Shown: positions 1 through 4,994 of the stretch, piece after piece | Numbering within the stretch: position 1 is the first letter of the stretch | Layout of the letters: each line of letters opens with the position of its first letter | Origin: an uncultured Burkholderiales bacterium | Lineage (GTDB): Bacteria; Pseudomonadota; Gammaproteobacteria; Burkholderiales; Burkholderiaceae_E | DNA: 11,327 nucleotides | Assembly: GCA_903923345.1 (NCBI GenBank) | Contig: CAIXXI010000417.1 | Span: 1-11,327 of the forward strand | Direction of reading: 5' to 3' | Notes under the pieces: model-generated | Seen by the model: only the letters and a program-made list of their open reading frames with translations | What the model was told of the DNA's origin: nothing | The model's database searches: none | Made by a program: the position numbers and the translations under genes

Positions 1-924
1 CAAGGCCCGCGTGTCTTCGGTCTGCTTGTGCAAGGTCTCGACGGCATCGTCCATCCGCCCGATCACGGTGCGCACGCGGCTCTCGTTGGTGTCGAGTGCA
101 AGGCGGTCCTGCTCGGCCTGGGTCGATGCGTCGCGGATGGTGGCATCGACCTGAGAGCCGAATCGACGCACCTGTTCGCCGATCTGCTTGCCCATGTTTC
201 CGGATTCGGCCGACAGCCTGCGGACCTCGCCTGCCACGACTGCGAATCCGGCGCCGGCCTGCCCGGCGCGGGCCGCTTCGATGGCCGCATTGAGGGCGAG
301 CAGGTTGGTCTGGCGGGCGATTTTTTCGACCACATCGGCCAGACCCATGAGCCCCTTCGATGCGCCGTCGAGTTCGCGGATCGTGCCCAGCACTTGGTCC
401 TTGGCATGCACGATGCCATCGAGCGAGACCAGCAGCTCCTTCAGATCGCGTTCGGCTTCGGTGAGCACCCGTGCCCGCGCATCCTGGCCGCTTGCCGCTG
501 CTTCCTGCGCTCCGGTCTCGATGATCTGGTCGAGCTGCTGAAGGATCGACACGAACCCGTTGAGCAGGCGCTCGGTCGCATCGCGGGTCTGGACTTGCGC
601 GGTCTGGAGGTGCTTCTGCCACAACTGGAAGGCCTCGATCAGACGTGGTGCGAGGGCCTCGAAGGTGGCCTGTTCGGTGTGTGCATCGCCTGCGGCGCTG
701 GCGTTGACCGGCTTGAGCTGTGAAGGCTTTAGCCCTGTCATCCCGAACAGGAGTGCTGCGCCCAGGTCGCATGCAACAGCCAGCCAGACGGCCCAGCCAG
801 GCATCAGGTCGAGGACGTGCCCGGCATGCAGGGCTGCGGCCAGGAGCGGCAGCGCAAGCAGGCCTGCCGTGGCGGGGATGCTGTATCCCAATCGGTTTCG
901 ATCAGATCCGCTCATAGAGGTCAT
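1..924 (-). CDS. Methyl-accepting chemotaxis protein, sensorless membrane form (3' end beyond window)
   Basis: This is a chemoreceptor-type signalling protein, expected to sit in the inner membrane and control a CheA/CheW complex. Read on the minus strand, the frame is open for 308 codons from ATG 924 to the window edge, so the C terminus is missing. Residues 15-37 and 43-63 look like two membrane helices joined by only about six residues, leaving no room for a periplasmic ligand-binding domain. I see no clear HAMP domain either. Residues 100-190 look helical and coiled-coil-like. Residues 199-235 carry the conserved hairpin tip that binds CheW/CheA, including IARQTNLLALNAAIEAARAG and then GFAVVAGEVRRL. 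No good ribosome binding site precedes ATG 924; an in-frame ATG at 915 is an alternative. The family assignment is secure from the tip motif. The stimulus is unknown and may be cytoplasmic, membrane-related or supplied by a partner protein. Confidence 0.9.
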   Translation of the reverse strand, partial: MTSMSGSDRNRLGYSIPATAGLLALPLLAAALHAGHVLDLMPGWAVWLAVACDLGAALLFGMTGLKPSQLKPVNASAAGDAHTEQATFEALAPRLIEAFQLWQKHLQTAQVQTRDATERLLNGFVSILQQLDQIIETGAQEAAASGQDARARVLTEAERDLKELLVSLDGIVHAKDQVLGTIRELDGASKGLMGLADVVEKIARQTNLLALNAAIEAARAGQAGAGFAVVAGEVRRLSAESGNMGKQIGEQVRRFGSQVDATIRDASTQAEQDRLALDTNESRVRTVIGRMDDAVETLHKQTEDTRAL

Positions 925-1043
925 ATGAAAAGTGTCAACTTCGCTTGCAGACAAGTCTGGCCTAGAGGGCTGACGACGAGGTGCAGAAAAGGGGGGCTGA
1001 AATGCCCTTGTTTCCGCGTGGCGGTTTGTCCTGGACGAACGGA

Positions 1044-1062
1044 CTGTCAAGCCTCTTGACAG
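1044..1062. repeat. Perfect inverted repeat, 8-bp arms, 3-bp spacer (possible operator)
   Basis: CTGTCAAG, CCT, CTTGACAG form a perfect dyad 120 bp upstream of the chemoreceptor start. Each arm contains TTGACA on one strand, so a regulator bound here could cover a -35 element. There is no T-tract on either side, so it is not an obvious terminator. Assignment as an operator is inference. Confidence 0.4.
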
Positions 1063-1075
1063 CTGTCGAAAGGGC

Positions 1076-1105
1076 AAAAAAAACCCGCGTCATGTAGACG
1101 CGGGT
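1076..1105 (-). terminator. Rho-independent terminator of the oxidoreductase operon
   Basis: On the minus strand a perfect 9-bp GC-rich stem (ACCCGCGTC/GACGCGGGT with a 5-nt loop, 1083-1105) is followed directly by a run of eight T residues (complement of 1076-1083). It lies about 60 bases after the TAA stop of the molybdenum-binding subunit at 1164. Stem, loop and U-tract all fit an intrinsic terminator, and it separates this operon from the chemoreceptor gene. Confidence 0.9.
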
Positions 1106-1163
1106 GGCAATGGCTGGTGTGTTGAGACGGCTTTTCGGTGCGTCTGCCGCTCGTCAATGGACC

Positions 1164-3395
1164 TTACAGACCGCCCATGGTCGAGCCGGGAAAGAAGGGC
1201 AGGCTGCGCTTGCGATTGAGCGGGCCCTGAGCGCGCGCACAGGCATTGGCGATGGCTGGCGCAACGCAGGGCACGCCCGGTTCACCGACGCCGCCCACCG
1301 GGTCACCGTTGGCGATGATCTGCACATCCACCTGCGGCATGTCTTTGACTTTGACCATGCGATAGCGGTTGTAATTCGTGACCTGTGCGACGCCGTTGAT
1401 GAAGGTCTGTTGTGCGTACAGGGTCGCCGCCATCGCCTGTGCAACCGCCCCTTCGATCTGCGCACGGATCGCATCCGGATTGACGGCCGTCCCGCAGTCG
1501 ATGACCGTGGACACTCGATGCACCGTCACTGCGCCACTGCTTGCATTGACCGACACCTCGGCGACCTGCCCGATATAGCTTCCAAACCCTTTGGCGATTG
1601 CAACGCCTTGCGCACGGCCCGAGGCGCTCGGCGTGCCCCATTTCGAGAATGCCTTGAGCGCATTGAGCAGGTTTGCCATGCGCGGATCGGCCATGTTCTG
1701 AAGGCGAAATGCAATCGGGTCCCAGCCGACGGATGCGGCCAGTTCGTCGATCGCACTTTCCACTGCGAAGGTGTTGATCGAGAGGCCGACCGAGCGCCAG
1801 TATCCGACCGGCAAACTGGTGTCGTGCCGGACATACTCGACCCTCAAAGGGTTGATGCCATAGACCATCTCGACCGCGCCTTCGACCGCTGAACCGTCGA
1901 GTGCCGCAGGGCTTTTTCCGCGCTGCGCGCCAATGGATGGCGTGACGATCCGGTTGGCCCAGGATGTGATGCGACCACTCGATGAAGCGCTGGCCTGGAT
2001 GCGCGACAGCGACATCGGCCGGTACTGGTCCTGGGTGAAGTCCTGCTCGCGTGACCAGGTGAGTTTGACCGGCTTGCCCGGACAGGCCAGACCCACCTGT
2101 ACAGCCTGGCGGATGAAGTCCTGCTCGAATTTCCGTCCGAAGCCGCCACCTGCGAGGGTGTTGACCACAGTGACCTGGGTGCCTGCCGGACATAAGCCTG
2201 CAGTGGTCGCGCTGACGGCGTCCGGGGCCTGGGTGGGTGCCCAGACCTCGCAGGTCGCAGGCGCCGTGCCCGATGCAGGGGTATATCGAACGGTGCAATT
2301 AAGAGGCTCGAGTGCAGCATGGGCCAGGAACGGCAGTCGATAGCTTGAATTGATGACGCCCTGAGCAGCACCCACCGTGCCGGCGACATCCTGCGCCACG
2401 ATCACCGGTCCGTTATCCATCAGCCAGGCGGCCCGGCTGGCGATGGCCGTGCTGTCGTTGGCCGCCGCATCGGCGGGCAGGGCCCAGTTCACATTCAGGC
2501 TCCTGGCCGCGCGCATCGCATCCCAGGTGGTTGCTGCGACCACGGCGACGCCGTTGGCAGCGCGTGTCGCTGTGGCGCCGACCGGCACCATGGCAATCGC
2601 ACCGGTTGGCTTGCTGCCAAGCGATGAGACCGTGCCGCCCAGCGTCGGGCATTGTTTGACGGCCGCAAAGACCATTCCGGGCAGAAAGACATCGGTGCCG
2701 AATTTTGCGGAGCCATCCACCTTTGCCGGAATGTCGACCCGACGCGCTGAGGTGCCGACGTACAGACGGGGGTATTGGTCGAGTGGCGTATTGCCGCCCA
2801 ACACCATGCCTGCAGCCGACTGCGCCAATGCGCCATAGCTCAGGCTGCGCTGCACCCCGTTGACGCTGGCCGACACCACACCGGCCTTGACGGTGCAACT
2901 CGAGGCCGGGACGCCGAACTGAGCGGCTGCGGCCATCACCAGCATCTGCCGCGCATTGGCTGCGGCCTGTTTGATGCCAGGCGAAAACATCCGGATGCCA
3001 AGGCTGCCACCGGTGAAGCGACCGAATGCGCTGGCGTTGCGTCCGCCATGCGCGGCGTCGACGGGCGCGTGCTGGCCGCGCACTCGTGTCCAGTCCACCT
3101 GCAACTCATCGGCGGCGATCTGCGCCAGGCCGGTCATCGTGCCCTGGCCCATTTCGGTGATCGGCACCTGAACGGTGACCGATTCATCGCTGCCGATCAG
3201 GATCCAGGCGGTGACAGGAGATTGCGTCGGCGCGCTTTGCGCGAGGGCTTCGCCATGCCGGCCCAGGCCCGGCAGCGAGGCGCCGACCATGAAGCCGCCG
3301 GATGCCAGCGTGCGAACCAGAAAGCCGCGGCGATTCATTCCGCTGCTTTCCGATGCGGTGTCTTGTGTGCTGATGTCTTGAGTGATTGCAGTCAT
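1164..3395 (-). CDS. Tat-exported xanthine dehydrogenase-family molybdopterin-binding subunit (IorB-like)
   Basis: This is the large molybdenum-cofactor subunit of a molybdenum hydroxylase, closest in layout to isoquinoline 1-oxidoreductase beta subunit and Tat-exported aldehyde dehydrogenases. These hydroxylate N-heterocycles or oxidise aldehydes with water as oxygen donor; the substrate here cannot be read from sequence. The 743-residue protein starts with a Tat signal (NRRGFLV, R22-R23, then a hydrophobic stretch and a likely cleavage site near ALAQS). It carries the cofactor-binding GGGFGRKF loop at 416-423, the conserved AVNPDAIRAQIEGA segment near 637-650, and a C-terminal GVGEPGVP in which E705 is the expected catalytic base. 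ATG 3395 is chosen over an ATG at 3470 because a perfect AGGAGG lies 8 nt upstream and it avoids overlap with the preceding gene. It follows the [2Fe-2S] subunit gene by 19 bp, so the two are co-transcribed. No cytochrome c subunit or XdhC-type maturation gene is adjacent. Confidence 0.93.
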   Translation of the reverse strand: MTAITQDISTQDTASESSGMNRRGFLVRTLASGGFMVGASLPGLGRHGEALAQSAPTQSPVTAWILIGSDESVTVQVPITEMGQGTMTGLAQIAADELQVDWTRVRGQHAPVDAAHGGRNASAFGRFTGGSLGIRMFSPGIKQAAANARQMLVMAAAAQFGVPASSCTVKAGVVSASVNGVQRSLSYGALAQSAAGMVLGGNTPLDQYPRLYVGTSARRVDIPAKVDGSAKFGTDVFLPGMVFAAVKQCPTLGGTVSSLGSKPTGAIAMVPVGATATRAANGVAVVAATTWDAMRAARSLNVNWALPADAAANDSTAIASRAAWLMDNGPVIVAQDVAGTVGAAQGVINSSYRLPFLAHAALEPLNCTVRYTPASGTAPATCEVWAPTQAPDAVSATTAGLCPAGTQVTVVNTLAGGGFGRKFEQDFIRQAVQVGLACPGKPVKLTWSREQDFTQDQYRPMSLSRIQASASSSGRITSWANRIVTPSIGAQRGKSPAALDGSAVEGAVEMVYGINPLRVEYVRHDTSLPVGYWRSVGLSINTFAVESAIDELAASVGWDPIAFRLQNMADPRMANLLNALKAFSKWGTPSASGRAQGVAIAKGFGSYIGQVAEVSVNASSGAVTVHRVSTVIDCGTAVNPDAIRAQIEGAVAQAMAATLYAQQTFINGVAQVTNYNRYRMVKVKDMPQVDVQIIANGDPVGGVGEPGVPCVAPAIANACARAQGPLNRKRSLPFFPGSTMGGL

Positions 3396-3403
3396 GTCCT
3401 CAT

Positions 3404-3409
3404 CCTCCT
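3404..3409 (-). promoter_or_regulatory. Strong ribosome binding site deciding the start of the molybdenum subunit
   Basis: The minus strand reads AGGAGG here, 8 nt before ATG 3395 and within the 19-bp gap after the small-subunit stop codon. It is the best Shine-Dalgarno match I found in the window and argues against the longer reading that begins at 3470, inside the upstream gene. Confidence 0.85.
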
Positions 3410-3414
3410 CAGGT

Positions 3415-3861
3415 TCAGAGCGACTTGATCGCAGTCTTGATGCGTTGATATGTGCCGCAGGCGCAGACATGGTTCATCTCGGAGGCGATCTCCGATCCAT
3501 GGTGACCCGCCTTCATCGCACCGGTGCAGGCCATCAGCATGCCGGGCTGGCAATAGCCGCATTGCGGCACCTGGTTGTCGATCCAGGCCTGCTGCGCCTT
3601 GCGGCCATCGGCATCGGCCGACAAACCCTCGACGGTCACGACCTTCTTGCCGACCGCCGACGAGGCATTGAAGACGCAGGAATGTTCCCGCTGGTTGTCG
3701 ATCAGCACGGTGCAGGCACCGCAGACCTCGATCCCGCAGCCATACTTGGTGCCGGTCAGTCCGATCAGGTCTCGCAGTACCCAGAGCAGCGGAATGTCCG
3801 GGCTGCTGACCGTGACGGTGCGATTGACCCCGTTGACATTCAGGGTGAGCGTGCTGGCCAT
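3415..3861 (-). CDS. [2Fe-2S] small subunit of a molybdenum hydroxylase (IorA-like)
   Basis: This is the electron-transfer subunit that partners the molybdenum subunit encoded directly downstream. The 148-residue protein, a normal family length, has two iron-sulfur domains. The plant-ferredoxin-type cluster uses C42, C47, C50 and C62 (GCGIEVCGACTVLID...SC). The helical second cluster uses C101, C104, C133 and C135 (QCGYCQPGM...CACGTY). All eight expected ligands are present. The second motif reads CAC where CRC is usual, a mild variation. It has no signal peptide, so it is presumably carried across the membrane bound to its Tat-signal-bearing partner, as is known for related enzymes. An AAAGGGA element about 6 nt before ATG 3861 is a good ribosome binding site. 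It is the first gene of the operon; its promoter should lie in 3862-3960, but I see no convincing -35/-10 pair. Confidence 0.95.
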   Translation of the reverse strand: MASTLTLNVNGVNRTVTVSSPDIPLLWVLRDLIGLTGTKYGCGIEVCGACTVLIDNQREHSCVFNASSAVGKKVVTVEGLSADADGRKAQQAWIDNQVPQCGYCQPGMLMACTGAMKAGHHGSEIASEMNHVCACGTYQRIKTAIKSL

Positions 3862-3968
3862 GTCTGATCCCTTTGGTTGATCGCAATTGCGGCTGCAAGT
3901 TGCCGCACAGGTGCGCGGGCTGTCCGTTCATCAAGGTTAATGGCTGAGCCTGATGCGCGACGCTCCGC

Positions 3969-3988
3969 CGGTCGGGCTGGCCCGACCG
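3969..3988. repeat. Perfect inverted repeat, 9-bp arms with TG centre
   Basis: CGGTCGGGC and GCCCGACCG flank a TG dinucleotide. As RNA this could fold into a 7-8 bp GC-rich stem with a tight loop. No T-tract follows on either strand, so it is not a standard intrinsic terminator; an operator or leader hairpin are alternatives. Confidence 0.5.
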
Positions 3989-4078
3989 CTGATCACACAC
4001 CGGAAATTTGTCACTGAAATGCGCACGTCATCCTGGCAAGGCCACACTGACGGGCTGTTTTCGAAGGGGTCGACAGAC

Positions 4079-4122
4079 GGGTGCAGCTCAGGCACCCTTC
4101 ACAGCAGCAGATGGACTGCTGT
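4079..4122 (+). repeat. Tandem pair of potential leader hairpins upstream of the DUF3047 gene
   Basis: GGGTGC (4079-4084) can pair with GCACCC (4092-4097) over a 7-nt loop. ACAGCAG (4101-4107) can pair with CTGCTGT (4116-4122) over an 8-nt loop, or CAGCAG (4105-4110) with CTGCTG over 5 nt. Both precede the lipoprotein ATG by 55-100 bases. Neither is followed by a U-tract. A regulatory role is inference. Confidence 0.4.
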
Positions 4123-4177
4123 CCTGAAAATGCCATGGCCACAAGAGCCTGATCCGCCACCGCTTGGGGAGACTTCG

Positions 4178-4987
4178 ATGAATTACATCCAGCGCGCCGT
4201 GGCGCAGGCGCCGATCAGGGCGCTCATGGCCATCACAGGGTTTGCTTTGCTCGGCCTGATGGGGTGTGCCACCCCAGCGCCCGATCGATCAACCCATGCA
4301 GCGCCCGCAGCAGGCACACAGGAGGCGCTCCAGATCCGGCCTTTTTCCTCGGGGAAACTGGTCAATGGAACGGGTGGCTGGTCAAATGGGGCGCTTCACC
4401 CGACCAAGCCGGCGACCCGTTATCGGCTGGTCGAGCAGGACGGCACCTATGTTCTCGAAGCTCACGCCGACAGCTCGGTGTCGGGGCTGATGCATCCGAT
4501 CCGCCTCGACCCTCAGCGCAAGCCGCTGATCGAATGGCGCTGGCGGGTCGATGCCACGCTGGAGGGCGCAGACATCGGCGAGCGTCATGCTGATGACTCT
4601 CCGGCGCGGATCGTGTTGTCCTTTGATGGCGACCCATCGGCCTTGTCGCTCAAGGAACAGATGTTTGCCGAGCGGGTGAAGCTCATCACCGGGCAGGACA
4701 TGCCCTATGCCACCCTGATGTACGTCTGGGACAACCAGCGTGCGCCCGAGACGGTCACACCGAACGCCCACACCAGCCGGGTGCGCAAGATCGTTGTGCA
4801 AAGCGGCTCGGACGGGGTGCGCAGCTGGAAGGTCTATCGGCGCGACATCGTTGCCGATTTCACTCGGGCGTTCGGCGAGCCACCCGGCAAGCTGATTGCC
4901 GTTGGCGTGATGACCGATTCGGACAACACCAAACAGAAGGCCCGATGTCTGTATGGGGATATCCGCTTGCTTGAGCGGTCGCAGTGA
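4178..4987 (+). CDS. DUF3047-family lipoprotein
   Basis: This is a predicted lipoprotein of unknown biochemical function. The 269-residue product begins with a hydrophobic signal peptide ending in a lipobox-like LMGC, so the mature protein should start at lipidated C30; Met at the -2 position is slightly unusual. The rest matches the DUF3047 pattern as I know it: an IEWRWRVD strand at 118-125, ADDSPARIVLSFDG at 138-151, YVWDN at 182-186, a basic RVRKIVVQSG strand, and a C-terminal MTDSDNT at 245-251 followed by YGDIRLLER. The family is thought to form a beta-sandwich; no catalytic residues are established. ATG 4178 is chosen because it has a GGGGAGA ribosome binding site and starts exactly at the signal peptide; an upstream in-frame ATG at 3953 is rejected. 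It stands alone on its strand, and its TGA abuts the stop of the convergent Mg2+ ATPase gene. Confidence 0.88.
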   Translation: MNYIQRAVAQAPIRALMAITGFALLGLMGCATPAPDRSTHAAPAAGTQEALQIRPFSSGKLVNGTGGWSNGALHPTKPATRYRLVEQDGTYVLEAHADSSVSGLMHPIRLDPQRKPLIEWRWRVDATLEGADIGERHADDSPARIVLSFDGDPSALSLKEQMFAERVKLITGQDMPYATLMYVWDNQRAPETVTPNAHTSRVRKIVVQSGSDGVRSWKVYRRDIVADFTRAFGEPPGKLIAVGVMTDSDNTKQKARCLYGDIRLLERSQ

Positions 4988-4994
4988 TCACTGC
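4981..4994. repeat. Perfect 14-bp palindrome spanning two abutting stop codons
   Basis: GCAGTGATCACTGC is its own reverse complement. It contains the TGA stop of the DUF3047 gene (4985-4987) and, on the other strand, the TGA stop of the ATPase gene (4988-4990). As RNA it allows a 5-bp stem with a GATC loop, in either direction. No T-tract follows, so any terminator activity would be weak or Rho-dependent. Confidence 0.7.

Larger units (their letters stand above)
925..1163. other. Intergenic region between the chemoreceptor and the molybdenum hydroxylase operon
   Basis: This 239-bp stretch lies upstream of the chemoreceptor and downstream of the oxidoreductase operon, both on the minus strand. 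It holds an intrinsic terminator (1076-1105), a perfect 8-bp inverted repeat (1044-1062) and a smaller palindrome, CAGAC-AA-GTCTG, at 948-959, about 24 bases upstream of the chemoreceptor ATG. TTGACA-like hexamers occur within the 1044-1062 repeat, but I found no matching -10 box at 16-18 bp. No promoter can therefore be called with confidence. Confidence 0.6.
3862..4177. other. Divergent intergenic leader with three hairpin-forming repeats
   Basis: These 316 bp separate the oxidoreductase operon (minus) from the DUF3047 lipoprotein gene (plus). The plus-strand lipoprotein frame stays open back to an ATG at 3953, but that extension resembles no protein and would bury the lipoprotein signal, so I treat the region as non-coding. 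It holds inverted repeats at 3969-3988, 4079-4097 and 4101-4122, all possibly within the lipoprotein 5' leader, and an 8-bp palindrome GCAATTGC at 3883-3890 near the oxidoreductase start. No clear sigma-70 or sigma-54 promoter could be assigned on either strand. Confidence 0.55.

Noticed and set aside
28..723. A 231-codon plus-strand frame opposite the chemoreceptor
   Set aside because: The minus strand gives an uninterrupted chemoreceptor with the canonical signalling tip over the same bases.
925..1059. A 44-residue, Cys- and Arg-rich plus-strand small ORF with AGAGG 4 nt before its ATG
   Set aside because: The ribosome binding site match may be chance. The peptide has no recognisable pattern, lies in the chemoreceptor's upstream region, and its end overlaps an inverted repeat. 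It would need ribosome profiling or conservation to support it.
3396..3470. A longer start for the molybdenum subunit inside the small-subunit gene
   Set aside because: A perfect AGGAGG lies 8 nt before ATG 3395, and the extra 25 residues are charged and would precede the Tat signal for no reason.
3953..4177. A 75-codon N-terminal extension of the DUF3047 protein
   Set aside because: It would place the lipoprotein signal peptide internally, has no ribosome binding site, and contains hairpin-forming repeats; ATG 4178 has a good ribosome binding site and a proper signal.
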